Positions 10,226 through 20,847 of a stretch of DNA of 64,000 bases are shown here, piece by piece; position 1 is the first letter of the stretch, and the number at the start of each line of letters is the position of its first letter. Under the pieces are notes generated by a model. That model saw only the letters and a list, made by a program, of their open reading frames with translations, did not search any database and was not told the DNA's origin. The DNA is from Acidobacteriota bacterium. Lineage in GTDB: Bacteria; Acidobacteriota; Blastocatellia; Pyrinomonadales; Pyrinomonadaceae. The position numbers and the translations under genes are program-made. The stretch covers positions 1 through 64,000 of the forward strand of contig JAJPKD010000174.1 in NCBI GenBank assembly GCA_021323895.1, given 5' to 3'.

Positions 10226-11329
10226 ATGGCTACTGAAATGAAGCGATCGTCGGCTGCGGCGAATCGAATCGAAGAGCTTTTGGGAGATGAAGCTCGCACG
10301 CTGCTCGATCACAAAGCACAAACCATTCCCAAAGAGCAGATTTACCTGCCCGGGCCGGATTTCATCGATCGAGTAGTCGCGCAGTCCGATCGCTCGCCCT
10401 CGGTGTTGCGCTCACTGCAGGCGCTGATTAATCACGGACGCCTCGCCGGAACGGGTTATGTCTCGATTCTGCCCGTCGATCAGGGTATCGAACATTACGC
10501 CGGCGCTTCGTTCGCGCCGAACCCGCAATACTTCGATCCTGAGAATATTGTGAAGCTGGCGATTGAAGGCGGTTGCAACGGTGTCGCCTCCACGTTCGGA
10601 GTACTCGGCGCAGTCGCGCGCAAATACGCGCACAAGATTCCCTTCATCGTGAAGATCAACCACAACGAACTGCTGACGCTGCCGAACAAATTCGATCAAG
10701 TCCTGTTCGGAACTGTCAAAGAGGCGCACAACCTGGGCGCGGTGGCAGTCGGGGCAACGATCTATTTTGGATCAGACGAATCGACGCGACAGATCACGGA
10801 AATCGCGAACGCCTTTGCGCAAGCTCACGAACTCGGCATGGCCTGCATCCTGTGGTGTTACCTGCGCAATTCAAAATTCAAAACTCCTGAAGGCGACATG
10901 CACGCAGCTGCGGACCTCACCGGCCAGGCGAATCATCTCGGCGTGACAATTCAAGCCGACATCGTGAAGCAAAAACTGCCCGAACGAAACGGCGGCTACA
11001 CGGCTGTCGAAAAGGAACTGGGCAAGTCCTATGGCAAGACGAGCAAGCTCGTTTACGAGAAGCTGACGACCGACAACCCCATCGACCTCGTGCGCTATCA
11101 GGTCGCGAACGGTTACATGGGTCGCGTCGGCCTGATCAACTCCGGCGGCGAATCCAAAGGAGCGGGCGACCTCGCGGCAGCCGTGCGCACCGCGGTCATC
11201 AACAAGCGCGGCGGCGGCATGGGCCTCATCTCGGGACGTAAAGCTTTTCAGCGTCCGATGAACGAGGGCGTCGAGCTGCTCAATGCGATTCAGGACGTGT
11301 ACTTGTCGAAAGAAATTACCATCGCCTAA
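10226..11329 (+). CDS. fbaB: class I fructose-bisphosphate aldolase (DhnA/FbaB type)
   Basis: Cleaves fructose-1,6-bisphosphate to DHAP and glyceraldehyde-3-phosphate by a Schiff-base lysine, with no metal. The 367-aa product matches the archaeal-type class I family: [11 protein letters not shown] near residue 80, a V-K-I-N-H-N-E strand, [13 protein letters not shown], and the C-terminal phosphate-binding segments [10 protein letters not shown] and [12 protein letters not shown] 10226 is chosen because GGAGG at 216-220 of that kilobase sits six bases upstream; a TTG at 10214 would place the Shine-Dalgarno inside the gene. It is likely a single-gene unit from the promoter at 10138. GC-rich inverted sequences follow it at about 11346-11396. 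Confidence 0.92.
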   Translation: MATEMKRSSAAANRIEELLGDEARTLLDHKAQTIPKEQIYLPGPDFIDRVVAQSDRSPSVLRSLQALINHGRLAGTGYVSILPVDQGIEHYAGASFAPNPQYFDPENIVKLAIEGGCNGVASTFGVLGAVARKYAHKIPFIVKINHNELLTLPNKFDQVLFGTVKEAHNLGAVAVGATIYFGSDESTRQITEIANAFAQAHELGMACILWCYLRNSKFKTPEGDMHAAADLTGQANHLGVTIQADIVKQKLPERNGGYTAVEKELGKSYGKTSKLVYEKLTTDNPIDLVRYQVANGYMGRVGLINSGGESKGAGDLAAAVRTAVINKRGGGMGLISGRKAFQRPMNEGVELLNAIQDVYLSKEITIA

Positions 11330-11357
11330 TTAGAATTAAAAGAAAACGCGCGCGCAT

Positions 11358-11386
11358 TTGCGGCAATTTTCAGTCGCCAATATAAT
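11358..11386 (+). promoter_or_regulatory. promoter of the metallophosphoesterase gene
   Basis: TTGCGG (11358-11363), 17-bp spacer, TATAAT (11381-11386), giving a leader of about 15 nt before ATG 11408. It sits inside a long inverted repeat (ACGCGCGCGCATT ... AATGCGCGCGCTT, about 11346-11396) that could also act as the fbaB terminator. Confidence 0.55.
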
Positions 11387-11407
11387 GCGCGCGCTTTCGA
11401 ATTTCCG

Positions 11408-12268
11408 ATGGCAACTACTATTCAATGGAAGCACGGTCGCGCGCGCCGGCGACCGCGACAGGAACCGCGACGGCTTGAGGTTATCAAGTCGGCGTTGGGC
11501 GAAATGGCGCGAGCCGCGCTGACTGAACCGTTCATGACGGCCATTGAGCGTCAGCAGATTTATCTGCGCCGCTTACCCAAAGGGCTCGATGGTCTTCGCG
11601 TGGTCCATCTCTCGGATTTTCACTACGGGCCACTCGTTGATCCGCGCCATCTTGAGCGCGCGATCGAAATCGCAAACGATCTCAAACCGGATCTCATCGC
11701 GCTGACTGGGGACTACATTTCACAGGAGCGAATCTACGCGGCGCCTTGCGCAGAGCTGGTTGGGAGACTGCGAGCGAAACATGGCGTGTTTGCAGTGCTC
11801 GGCAACCACGATCACTGGACCGATGCGAAGCTCATCGCTGACTTGTTCCGTGCCGAAAAGATTCGCGTGCTCATCAACGAGGGTTTGCGCGTTGACGTTG
11901 ACGATGAATCCTTCTGGCTGGCTGGCGTGGATGACACAATGGTTGGCTTGGAAGACTTGCCGCTGGCCTTGGCGGGTTCAGGCGATTGTGAATTCAAATT
12001 GTTGTTGGCGCACAATCCGATCATTCTGCGGCGCGCGGCCCGCGCGGATGTCGATCTCGTGCTGAGCGGGCACACGCACGGCGGCCAGGTTACGCTGCGT
12101 CCGGAGAAAAATCGATCAGGCCGGCCACGACGCCGGATGCTGCGCGGCCTCGGCCGCAGAGCCAACACGCAGATCTATGTCACGCGGGGATTAGGGATGG
12201 TCGTGCTGCCGATTCGCTACGGCTGCCCACCGGAGGTTTCGCTCCTCGAACTGCGCTGTCTAGGGTAA
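11408..12268 (+). CDS. metallophosphoesterase, YkoQ/YaeI-like
   Basis: Calcineurin-like dinuclear metallophosphoesterase, 286 aa. All metal-binding blocks are present: D70-F-H72, G101-D102-Y, G-N133-H134-D-H, H202 in L-L-A-H-N, and G221-H-T-H-G-G-Q. The closest recognised relatives are YkoQ/YaeI-type enzymes, some of which act on membrane phospholipid head groups or UDP-sugar lipid precursors. The N terminus is Arg-rich with no clear membrane segment. pgsA follows 71 bp downstream, a context consistent with a phospholipid role (inference). Confidence 0.85.
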   Translation: MATTIQWKHGRARRRPRQEPRRLEVIKSALGEMARAALTEPFMTAIERQQIYLRRLPKGLDGLRVVHLSDFHYGPLVDPRHLERAIEIANDLKPDLIALTGDYISQERIYAAPCAELVGRLRAKHGVFAVLGNHDHWTDAKLIADLFRAEKIRVLINEGLRVDVDDESFWLAGVDDTMVGLEDLPLALAGSGDCEFKLLLAHNPIILRRAARADVDLVLSGHTHGGQVTLRPEKNRSGRPRRRMLRGLGRRANTQIYVTRGLGMVVLPIRYGCPPEVSLLELRCLG

Positions 12269-12308
12269 CTTCGAAGTCACAGGAAACCTGCAATACGGTT
12301 TCCCATCG

Positions 12309-12339
12309 CCAATCGAAAATCTGAACTCGAAAATCGCGA
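12309..12339 (+). repeat. heptamer element F (single arm) abutting the pgsA start
   Basis: Four heptamers with 7-base periodicity (AAAATCG type alternating with GAACTCG type) end directly at ATG 12340. Unlike the other elements no complementary left arm is visible between the previous stop (12268) and 12308. It leaves no room for a Shine-Dalgarno. Confidence 0.6.
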
Positions 12340-12936
12340 ATGTCCTCTCGGATTATTACTCTGCCAAATGTGCTGACCGTCTTTCGGATGGCCCTGATTC
12401 CCGTTTTTGTTTCACTGCTCTTCTACCAAAAGTTTCTGTTCGCGCTGGGAGTATTCGTAATCGCCGGAATCACCGACGGGCTCGATGGCTTGTTGGCGCG
12501 CAGGTTCCATCAGCAGTCACCGCTCGGGCGAATTCTTGACCCCATCGCCGACAAGATGATGTTGGTAACATCTTTCGTGGTCTTGTCGATGCGCAACGTC
12601 TATCCGATTCCGATTCCCAAGCATCTCCCCATCCCGTTTTGGGTCACGATCACAGTCATCAGTCGAGACGTCTTTATCCTCGTCGGAGCCGCGGCAATTA
12701 ATATGGTGACCGGATTCCGCGCCTTTCAACCGTCGCTTCCCGGTAAGGTCAGCACGGTCGTTCAGATCATCGCGGTCGCCACGGTCATGTTGGCCGCGCA
12801 GACGCGATTCGGTACCGGTTACTACCTCCCGACGGTCTATGCGTCAGTCTTTGGCCTCACCCTGATTTCCGGCGTTCACTACATCTTTTTCGTCTCGCGG
12901 CTTCTCACCAAATCAGGCCAGAATCCACCTCTCTAG
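12340..12936 (+). CDS. pgsA: CDP-diacylglycerol--glycerol-3-phosphate 3-phosphatidyltransferase
   Basis: Makes phosphatidylglycerol-phosphate from CDP-diacylglycerol and glycerol-3-phosphate in the inner membrane. At 198 aa it has the usual length and several hydrophobic helices. The CDP-alcohol phosphotransferase signature is complete: D46, D49-G-L-L-A-R54, then G63, D67 and D71. The N-terminal T-L-P-N-V-L-T-x-x-R segment is typical of PgsA rather than other family members. The start codon directly abuts heptamer element F and has no Shine-Dalgarno. It is probably co-transcribed with the metallophosphoesterase. Confidence 0.92.
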   Translation: MSSRIITLPNVLTVFRMALIPVFVSLLFYQKFLFALGVFVIAGITDGLDGLLARRFHQQSPLGRILDPIADKMMLVTSFVVLSMRNVYPIPIPKHLPIPFWVTITVISRDVFILVGAAAINMVTGFRAFQPSLPGKVSTVVQIIAVATVMLAAQTRFGTGYYLPTVYASVFGLTLISGVHYIFFVSRLLTKSGQNPPL

Positions 12937-12938
12937 GG

Positions 12939-12967
12939 TTGACAACAACACACTCAGATATTATTCT
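12939..12967 (+). promoter_or_regulatory. sigma-70-type promoter of dnaK
   Basis: Perfect -35 TTGACA (12939-12944), 17-bp spacer, -10 TATTCT (12962-12967). It overlaps the tail of the pgsA region. No CIRCE element or HAIR box was found between it and dnaK. Confidence 0.65.
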
Positions 12968-13030
12968 AAGGCCGTAATCAAGCTGCCTCGCCGCAGATTC
13001 GAACGAATAATCAGCGGAGTATCAACAAAA

Positions 13031-14950
13031 ATGAGCAAAATCATCGGTATTGACTTGGGAACGACCAACTCTGTCGTTGCAGTCATGGAGGGCGGTGAGC
13101 CCGTCGTTATCACAAATGCAGAGGGCGGCCGTACGACTCCATCAGTAGTCGCGTTCGCCAAGGACGGCAACCGGCTGGTCGGCCAAGTGGCCAAGCGGCA
13201 GGCGGTCACAAATCCTGAGAACACAATCTATTCAATCAAGCGCTTCATGGGGCGCCGCTTTAACGAAGTCTCCGAGGAGAAAAAGCAGGTCCCTTACAAA
13301 GTGGAAGGCAGCGGCAGCGGCGGTGACGTGCGCATCGGCGCCGGCGGCAAAGAATGGAGTCCGCCGGAAATCTCGGCCATGATCCTGCAAAAGATGAAGC
13401 AATCGGCCGAGGACTACCTCGGACAGAAAGTTGACAAGGCAGTCATCACGGTTCCGGCTTACTTCAACGACTCGCAGCGCCAGGCCACCAAGGACGCGGG
13501 AAAGATCGCGGGCCTCGAAGTTATGCGTATCGTGAACGAGCCGACGGCGGCGGCATTGGCGTACGGCCTCGACAAGAAGAAAGACGAGACGATCGCCGTG
13601 TTCGACTTTGGCGGCGGCACCTACGACATTTCGATTCTTGAAGTCGGCGAAGGCGTCGTCGAAGTGAAATCGACGAACGGTGACACGCACCTTGGTGGTG
13701 ACGACATCGACGAACGGCTGATCGAATGGATCATTGAAGAGTTCAAGAAAGATCAGGGCATCGATCTTTCCAAAGACAAAATGGCGCTCCAGCGCCTGAA
13801 GGAAGCAGCCGAGAAGGCGAAGATCGAGTTGTCTTCGACGATGGAGACGGAAATCAAGCTGCCATTCATCACGGCTGATCAATCAGGACCGAAGCACTTG
13901 GTGATGAAACTGACGCGGGCGCGTTTCGAGCAGTTGGTCGATCCGATCTTGAAGCGACTGACTCCGCCTCTGGAGCAGGCGTTGAAAGACGCGGCGATCG
14001 ACGCGAAGAAGATCGATGAGGTCGTGCTGGTCGGCGGTTCGACTCGCATCCCAAAGGTTCAGGAGATCGTTAAGAACTTCTTCGGGAAAGAGCCGAACAA
14101 GAGCGTGAACCCTGACGAAGTTGTCGCGATCGGCGCGGCTGTCCAAGCAGGCGTTCTGTCAGGTGAAAAGACCGACATCCTGCTTCTTGACGTAACACCG
14201 CTTAGCCTCGGCATCGAAACACTCGGTGGCGTTTCGACCAAGCTTATCGAGCGCAACACGACGATTCCGACGCGCAAGTCTGAAATCTTCTCGACGGCTT
14301 CCGATAATCAAACGTCGGTGGAAGTTCACGTCATTCAGGGCGAGCGCCCGATGGCCGCCGACAATCGCACGCTCGGCAAATTCCACCTCGTCGGAATTCC
14401 GCCGGCGCCGCGCGGCATGCCGCAAATCGAAGTCACGTTCGACATCGACGCCAACGGCATCGTGAACGTCTCGGCCAAAGACATGGGCACAGGCCGCGAG
14501 CAGAAGATCACCATCACGTCCTCTTCTGGCCTGAGCAAAGAAGAGATCGACAAGATGATGCGCGATGCCGAATCGCACTCGGCGGAAGACGCTACCAAGC
14601 GTGACGAAATCGAAGCGCGCAATCGCCTGGACGGTCTGATCTATCAGATGGAAAAGACTCTGAGTGAGAACCGCGAGAAGGTCTCGGCGGTGGCGGGTGA
14701 AGTCGAAACCGCGATCGCCGACGCGAAGAAAGCGATCGAAGAAGGCGGCGTTGAGCGCATGAACAATGCATTCAACGCGCTGCAGACGGTCTCGCACAAG
14801 ATGGCTGAGGCCTTGTATCAGCAAACTGGCTCTGCGCCTGGTGGGGAATCAACCGATCAAGCAGCAGGCGCAAGCGCTTCCTCTGGTTCAGGTGGCGGCG
14901 AAGATAACGTCATCGACGCTGAATACGTCGATGTGGACGAGAATAAGTAA
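13031..14950 (+). CDS. dnaK: Hsp70 chaperone DnaK
   Basis: ATP-dependent chaperone of 639 aa, the normal length. Recognised segments are GIDLGTTNS at the N terminus, the F-D-F-G-G-G-T-Y-D phosphate loop, L-V-G-G-S-T-R-I-P, the linker [11 protein letters not shown], the substrate-binding beta domain and helical lid, and the C-terminal D-A-E-Y-V-D-V-D acidic tail after a Gly/Ser-rich stretch. It is first in a dnaK-dnaJ-hspR unit. grpE is not in the window. The promoter at 12939 is of housekeeping type. HspR downstream is the expected repressor, though no operator was recognised. Confidence 0.97.
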   Translation: MSKIIGIDLGTTNSVVAVMEGGEPVVITNAEGGRTTPSVVAFAKDGNRLVGQVAKRQAVTNPENTIYSIKRFMGRRFNEVSEEKKQVPYKVEGSGSGGDVRIGAGGKEWSPPEISAMILQKMKQSAEDYLGQKVDKAVITVPAYFNDSQRQATKDAGKIAGLEVMRIVNEPTAAALAYGLDKKKDETIAVFDFGGGTYDISILEVGEGVVEVKSTNGDTHLGGDDIDERLIEWIIEEFKKDQGIDLSKDKMALQRLKEAAEKAKIELSSTMETEIKLPFITADQSGPKHLVMKLTRARFEQLVDPILKRLTPPLEQALKDAAIDAKKIDEVVLVGGSTRIPKVQEIVKNFFGKEPNKSVNPDEVVAIGAAVQAGVLSGEKTDILLLDVTPLSLGIETLGGVSTKLIERNTTIPTRKSEIFSTASDNQTSVEVHVIQGERPMAADNRTLGKFHLVGIPPAPRGMPQIEVTFDIDANGIVNVSAKDMGTGREQKITITSSSGLSKEEIDKMMRDAESHSAEDATKRDEIEARNRLDGLIYQMEKTLSENREKVSAVAGEVETAIADAKKAIEEGGVERMNNAFNALQTVSHKMAEALYQQTGSAPGGESTDQAAGASASSGSGGGEDNVIDAEYVDVDENK

Positions 14951-14954
14951 GGAT

Positions 14955-15030
14955 AGTGAACAGTGAGCGGTGAGCAGTAGGCAGTTTCTTTTCGCTGCTG
15001 CTCACTGCTTACTGCGATCTGCTCACTGAC
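14955..15030 (+). repeat. heptamer inverted element B, filling the dnaK-dnaJ gap
   Basis: Left arm 14955-14985: four heptamers of AGTGAGC type. Right arm 15000-15027: four heptamers of GCTCACT type, the exact reverse complement of the left unit. The whole element occupies the space between the dnaK stop (14950) and the dnaJ GTG (15031). A folded transcript would bring the stop and start codons together. Confidence 0.85.
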
Positions 15031-16188
15031 GTGGCCAAAGAAGACTTCTACAAAATTCTCGGCGTAAAGAAGGACGCCAAGCCGGACGAAATCAAGAAAG
15101 CCTACCGGCGCTTGGCGCGCAAGTATCACCCGGACGTAAATCCCGGTGATAAAGCCGCCGAGGAGCGCTTCAAGGAAATGAGCGAAGCGTTTGATGTCCT
15201 GTCTGATCCAAAGAAGCGCAAAGTTTACGATCAGTTTGGCCAATACTCGGACAATCTTGCGAACGCGGCGGCCAGCGGCGCCGGATCGGCTTACACGCGC
15301 GGCGCTCCGTTCGACTTTTCGGGATTCGATTGGGGCGCAGCGACCGCTGGGGCGGGAACTTCGACCGGCACCGGTAGCTTCCGCGACATCTTCTCAGACC
15401 TATTTGGCGGGCGCGCCGAACGCGAACCACCGCGGCCTCAACCCCAGCGCGGCGCCGACATTGAGATGCCTCTGTCGCTCTCTTTCGAAGAAGCGATCAC
15501 CGGTCTCACTACTAACATCACCGTGAATCGATCCGAGCAATGCTCTCGCTGTCACGGCGCGGGCGACACCGGCGGATCGGTGGTGACCTGTACGACGTGC
15601 AAAGGCTCTGGCCAGGTGCAACGCGCCGGCGGCCGCCTGCGATTCAGCCAGGAATGTCCCGACTGGGGCGGAAGCGGCAAGCGTCGCCCGCCGTGTTCGT
15701 TGTGCAAGGGCAAAGGCGTGCTGCCGAAAACTGAGAACGTCAAAGTCCGTATCCCCGCCGGCGTAGATACCGGCTCGCGCGTGCGCATTCCCGGCAAAGG
15801 CGAAGGCGGACGGCTTGGTGCGCCGCCGGGCGATCTTTACATCATCACGAACGTCGGACGGCATCAACACTTCACGCGCAAGGGCGACAACATTTATGTG
15901 ACGGTGCCAATCACAGTGCCGGAAGCTGCGTTGGGGGCAAAGATTGAAGTACCCACGGTCACCGGCAAAGCGCAACTACGTATTCCGCCCGGCACGCAGT
16001 CAGGCCAGAAGTTTCGGCTTCGTCATCGAGGCGCGCCATCTCTACGCGATCCAAATGCGCACGGCGATCAGTTTGTCGAGGTGCAGGTGACCTTGCCGAA
16101 AGTGATTTCAGAAGAGACGAAAGAATTGCTGCGCAAGTACGCGCAGATGAATGGCGAGAATCCGCGAGTGGCGATGGGACTTGAATGA
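15031..16188 (+). CDS. dnaJ: Hsp40 co-chaperone DnaJ with an altered third zinc motif
   Basis: Stimulates DnaK ATPase and delivers substrates. 385 aa: J domain (residues 5-70) with HPD at 33-35, Gly/Phe region (about 75-125), zinc-finger region (171-228) and C-terminal beta domains. Three of four CxxCxGxG motifs are intact (C171/C174, C187/C190, C222/C225). The third reads C209-P-D-W212, with TGG at 15664-15666 where TGC/TGT is expected, so zinc site II has three Cys. The start is GTG 15031 (V-A-K-E-D-F-Y, matching the usual DnaJ N terminus). It directly abuts element B with no Shine-Dalgarno. Confidence 0.95.
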   Translation: MAKEDFYKILGVKKDAKPDEIKKAYRRLARKYHPDVNPGDKAAEERFKEMSEAFDVLSDPKKRKVYDQFGQYSDNLANAAASGAGSAYTRGAPFDFSGFDWGAATAGAGTSTGTGSFRDIFSDLFGGRAEREPPRPQPQRGADIEMPLSLSFEEAITGLTTNITVNRSEQCSRCHGAGDTGGSVVTCTTCKGSGQVQRAGGRLRFSQECPDWGGSGKRRPPCSLCKGKGVLPKTENVKVRIPAGVDTGSRVRIPGKGEGGRLGAPPGDLYIITNVGRHQHFTRKGDNIYVTVPITVPEAALGAKIEVPTVTGKAQLRIPPGTQSGQKFRLRHRGAPSLRDPNAHGDQFVEVQVTLPKVISEETKELLRKYAQMNGENPRVAMGLE

Positions 16189-16189
16189 G

Positions 16190-16273
16190 TTTTGAGTTCT
16201 CAGTTTCAAGTTTTCAGTTGGCTAATCTCCCTGCGCAAACGCCGACTCAAAACTGAAAACTCAAAACTGCAAA

Positions 16274-16280
<7 letters not shown>
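16190..16280 (+). repeat. heptamer inverted element C, between dnaJ and hspR
   Basis: Left arm 16190-16217 (TTTTCAG/TTTTGAG-type heptamers) starts one base after the dnaJ stop. Right arm 16246-16280 (CTGAAAA/CTCAAAA-type heptamers) is its reverse complement. The last heptamer contains the CTG at 16274 from which the hspR frame could begin. Confidence 0.85.
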
Positions 16281-16687
<407 letters not shown>

Positions 16688-16795
16688 ATTCCGCCGCTGG
16701 ATTTTGTTGAGCAAACCTCCGCTCGGTGTTAAAGTGTGCGCCCTAAGCACGTTCAAATCTCAGGTTAACAAGTCTCAAGTTTTACACCGGGATCG

Positions 16796-19700
16796 ATGTT
16801 CACGATGCGTCCCCCTGCGGTAATCACGCTCCTGCTGCTGATAGCGTTAACCCTCCTGGGTTTCGTTGGGCGGACCGGTGCCCAGGATCTCGACAATGTA
16901 AGCATCACCGGCAAAGTCACGGATCAAAACGGCGCGGTAATTCCCTGAGCGACCATCACCGCGACACTGGTCGCGACCAAAGTCGAGCGCACAGTCGTCA
17001 CCGACGGGGACGGTAACTACAAAATCATTCAACTGACGCCGGGCAAGTACGTGTTGAAGGCGGCCGCGACGAGTTTTCAAGCGACCACGCTGGCCGAACA
17101 GGATTTTGTCGCGGCACAGAACGCTCAGATCGATTTCGTTTTATTTCCGCCGGGCATCGTGCTCGAAAAAGTCGTAGTCTCGACGGTAGATGCCTCGCCG
17201 ATAGATGTGACGCGAACGGTGGTGGGCGGCACCGTCACGACGCGCGAAATCGAAGCGCTGCCGGTTGCGTCGCGCTCGCCGCTGGATTTGATCTTCACGC
17301 TGGGCGGCGTCGCCGAAGAACCTTTGTCAGTTCGCGATCTCGCAGACGATCCCACGGCGCGTACGACGCCGGAAGAAGCCGGAAACTTTTCGCTCTCGGG
17401 TGGCACGGCTTACTCAAACAACATCACCATCGACGGTCTAGATAACAACGACGATCGATCGGCGCGCGAGCGCTTCACGCCCTCGCTGGAAGCCGTGGAA
17501 GAAGTTCAAATCATTCGCAATCAATTTGCGGCTGAGTATGGGCGCGCGTCCGGAGGCCGCATCAATCTGCGCACCCGCGCCGGCTCAAACAAGTTTCGCG
17601 GCCGCGCCTTTTATTTCTTTCGCGACGAGTCGCTGGATGCGAACAGTTGGAAGAACAATACTCTCGGCGTGAAACGTCTGCCGTTGCAGGAACATGATCC
17701 CGGATTCACGCTGAGCGGCCCGCTCGTGATTCCCAAGATTTACAACGGCCGTAACCGAACCTTCTTTTTCACCGCGTACGAGTACGACACGTTTCTCGAT
17801 TCAACCCTGATCGATGCACTAATTCCGGTTGATTTGAATCCGCTGTTTCCGCTGCCTGCGCCGACGAACCTTTCGCAGAAGCGAGATGAGAATCCGTCCG
17901 CGCCTGCCTTGAAGGCAGTGAACGGCATCGCGCCTTTTGTCGAAAGGATCAGCACACCGCAGCGCAATCACATCTTCACGGCGCGCGTCGATCATAAGTT
18001 CACTGACCTGCACAACGGATCGTTCCTGTTTCAGTTGGGCCGGCTCACTAATCTGCGTCATATAGGCACGGGATCCGTCGACGATTTGATCGAAGCCTTG
18101 GTCGGCAAGACGCGCAACACGGACGCGATCTCTTATTCGGACAGTTACGTAATTTCGGCAAAGGCCGTTGCCCAAACTCGCTTTCAATTCTCTCGTTTGA
18201 CGCCGGCCGTCGAAGCTACGGGCGGCGCAAAAAAACCCGTCGTGCTCATCAACATTGCCGATTCGGCAGCCTTAAATTCAGGAACGCTGGTGGCTGGGAC
18301 CTCAACCAGCGGCGCGACAGATCGCCGCGAAAAGCGATTTCAGCTGCAGGAAATTTTTGCCTACGAGAGAGGCGCGCACTCGCTGAAATTCGGCGGCGAC
18401 ATTCAGCGCATCAAATCCACTTTCATCGATCTTTCGGACGCGACCGGCACCTGGAATTTCGACAGTGCCGGAGATTTTCTGGCGAATATTCCCAGTCGTT
18501 ATCGCCAGAACTTTCTCACGACTTCGACGCAACAAAACACTTACGTTGGCATCTTCGCGCAGGACGAATGGCGTTCGACGCCGAACTTCATGATTAGCTA
18601 CGGCCTTCGTTTCGAAGATGAGACGATCGTGAGCGACCTGAATAACTTCGGTCCGCGTATCGCGTTTGCTTACGATCCATTCAAGTCGGGCAAAACGGTG
18701 ATTCGCGGCGGCGCCGGGCTTTTTTACAACCGCGCGTTGCTGCGCACCATCGACGACTTCACCACCGGCGCGCAGCAACTCTTCTTCGACACCAGCGCGC
18801 TGACGGACACAGCCACGGGAAAGGTGATGACCGATGCACAGCGCCGGGCGTTCATCGCGGCGAATCTGAAATTTCCGCAGACGCTCACCGCCGATTCGCC
18901 GCTGGTTAAGCAATTCGCCGTTGGGAATACCGGAACATCGTCAGGTGGGGGACTCTTGCGTCGTCTCGATCCGACGCTGCGCATTCCGGAAAGTTATCAG
19001 GCAAACGTTGGCATCGAACGCGAGGTCCGCAAAGGACTGGTTTTTGAATTTAATTACACCTGGAATCGCGGGCTGCACCTTTGGCGCGAATTCAATATCA
19101 ACGCGCCGGTGCTGCCGAAGGGTTACAAGAGCCTCACTGAATATTTGGCCTCTCACGACTTCGCCAACTTCCTCGCGAAGCCCGGGGGCGTGCGACCAAT
19201 TCTGAACACGTCAACCGCCGGCGATCTGGTTCGGTTTGTTTTGGCGCCACCGGATCCAGCGAATCCGAATTCAGTCGTGCGGATTGTAGAGTTCGGCGTT
19301 CCGATTTCGCTGATCAATTTGAATGCGTTCACTTCGACGACTTCGGTGACGACTGCCCTAGCGGCTTTGAGTCCGCTACGGCCGGACCCGGCGAAGGGCG
19401 AAGTTGAGGATTTGATTCCGGTCGGCAACAGTTTCTATCACGGCCTGACCTTCGAATTGCGAAATCGTTTTCGGCAAAAGAAGAATGGCTTGGCGTTTTC
19501 ATTTCGCGCTGTTTACACGCTGTCATTCTTGAAAGACGACGGCATCGTCAACACTTCAGACGCAGTTATCGCCGGAAATTTCCAAAATGAAGTTGCCCGC
19601 AGTCTTCAGGATCGCCGCCATCGTTTCGCGTTTTCGGGGACGCTCGATACGCCAAAGCACTTTGGCAAGCTTCGCATTTCGCCAATCATGCGGATCGCCT

Positions 19701-20158
19701 CTGGCGCGCCATTCAATATCGGGCTCGGCGCCGATCGGAATCTCGACGATGTCAGCAACGATCGGCCGGGATTCACCGGCGACCCCAGCGCCTTGAAGTG
19801 GCGCGCGCCCGGTCAGCCGCTCGACCCATCGATCTTGAATCAGTTCACCTTGCCGACGATTGGCCAGACCGGAAATTTGCCACGCAATGCGGCGCTTGGG
19901 CCAGCGCAATTTCTCTTTGACTTGAATGTGACGCGCGAATTCAAGTTGACGGAACGCGTGCGACTGCGCCCGGTCGTGGAGTTCGACAACATCCTGAACG
20001 CACGTGTCTTCAGTTTTGGCAGCGAGTTCATCGACTTCAACGCATTCGGGCCGACTTCGTCACCGGCAACGCGGCAGGCATTTCTCGATTCATTTCTCGT
20101 GCCGACGCGGACCCTGCGCCCCAGACAAATCAGGTTGGGAATGCGTCTGGATTTTTGA
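16796..20158 (+). pseudogene. Oar-like TonB-dependent-receptor-type protein, interrupted by TGA at 16946
   Basis: From ATG 16796 a signal peptide and the start of a carboxypeptidase-regulatory domain (I-T-G-K-V-T-D-Q-N-G-A-V-I-P) are read. TGA at 16946-16948 then replaces the Gly codon expected before A-T-I-T-A-T. The same frame runs on without further stops to 20158 (about 1070 more codons). That part has the rest of the domain, a plug region with the Y-S-N-N-I-T-I-D-G-L-D-N-N-D signature and Y-G-R-A-S-G-G, and a long outer-membrane barrel ending in Phe (M-R-L-D-F). Oar-like proteins are outer-membrane proteins of mostly unknown cargo. One G-to-T change would explain the stop. A downstream start (GTG 17048 or TTG 17051) would lack an export signal. 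Either recent decay or a base-calling error. Confidence 0.8.
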
Positions 20159-20159
20159 A

Positions 20160-20186
20160 GTAGCGCAAATTGGCAATTTGCGGTAC
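20160..20186. repeat. 27-bp palindrome
   Basis: GTA-g-CGCAAATTG-g-CAATTTGCG-g-TAC: a perfect 9-bp stem around a single base, extended by 3 bp. It begins two bases after the receptor stop and just before the terminator. It resembles short dispersed palindromes, but no second copy is in the window. Confidence 0.5.
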
Positions 20187-20192
20187 TACAAG

Positions 20193-20230
20193 AAAAAAAG
20201 CCTCTGCCGATCGGCAGAGGCTTTTCATTT
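20193..20230. terminator. bidirectional terminator between converging genes
   Basis: Perfect 15-bp arms (AAAAGCCTCTGCCGA, then its complement, 196-225) with A-run on one side and T-run on the other. It serves both the plus-strand receptor gene and the minus-strand gene at 20247. Confidence 0.85.
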
Positions 20231-20246
20231 CAAGCGATACTCTTGC

Positions 20247-20591
20247 CTAATTAACCTCGAGCACGAGTCCTTTTTCGCAGAAGTCGAACTTCACGGCGTC
20301 AGACCATTCATTATTGGCAAACTGTACTCTGAAGTACTGCTCGCATTTTTCGTTGTCGGTTGACTTGTCCCAGATCAGTTCTTCCGTGGCGCCGGCAGCG
20401 ATGCCATCGCCGATGTCGAAGTAACCCCAGTTTTTGCCATCTTCTGAGACCTGAAGTTTCTTAATGGCTTGTCTGGTGTTGTTGTGGACTTTGAATTTGT
20501 ACTCATTCGTTTTCGCCAGGCTGAGCGTGTTCATCACGGCGAAAGCGAGTACGAGCACTGAAAGTTTTGCAATGTTGCGGTAAGTGCGCAT
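20247..20591 (-). CDS. small exported protein of unknown function
   Basis: 114 aa with a signal peptide (to about residue 26, M-N-T-L-S-L-A-K) and a mature part of alternating beta-type sequence: Y-K-F-K-V-H-N-N-T, then W-G-Y-F-D-I-G and two Cys (near residues 84 and 106) that could form a disulfide. The N-N-T-R-Q-A-I-K-K-L segment resembles small secreted beta-sandwich proteins in which a backbone interacts with another surface, but no named family is recognised. GGAG sits 9 nt before ATG 20591. Monocistronic, bounded by the terminator at 20193. Confidence 0.65.
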   Translation of the reverse strand: MRTYRNIAKLSVLVLAFAVMNTLSLAKTNEYKFKVHNNTRQAIKKLQVSEDGKNWGYFDIGDGIAAGATEELIWDKSTDNEKCEQYFRVQFANNEWSDAVKFDFCEKGLVLEVN

Positions 20592-20847
20592 TTGATTTTC
20601 TCCAAGTGATTGAAATTCCCGGTGACGAGGGGACGCCAGCGACGGTTGTAAAACGGTGCTAGATGATAAGCGCGGACGAGGGTTTTGGCAATGTGAGCGC
20701 GAATGGGAATCCAGGCTCGAGAATTTTGCGCGATCCTGAAATTAGTTGCCCGCGCTAAGCAGCGGCGGGGCCAGCAGGCAGTAAATCAAACGGCGATCAC
20801 ATCCAAAGCGTATAATTTCTCACAGGAGTTTTCGTAGTAAATCAATT

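Noticed and set aside
12968-13030. CIRCE or HAIR operator upstream of dnaK
   Set aside because: No TTAGCACTC/GAGTGCTAA and no CTTGAGT/ACTCAAG pair is present in the leader.
14955-15030. Heptamer arrays as CRISPR repeats
   Set aside because: Units are only 7 bases, directly adjacent, without spacers and without cas genes.
16946-16948. TGA read as selenocysteine or glycine
   Set aside because: The expected residue is Gly, not Cys/Sec, and TGA is an ordinary stop for hxlR, dnaJ and other genes here, so a recoded UGA is not supported.
17051-20158. Treating the receptor as an intact gene starting at TTG 17051
   Set aside because: That start falls in the middle of the regulatory domain and lacks an export signal; the same frame clearly continues upstream through a TGA to a signal peptide.
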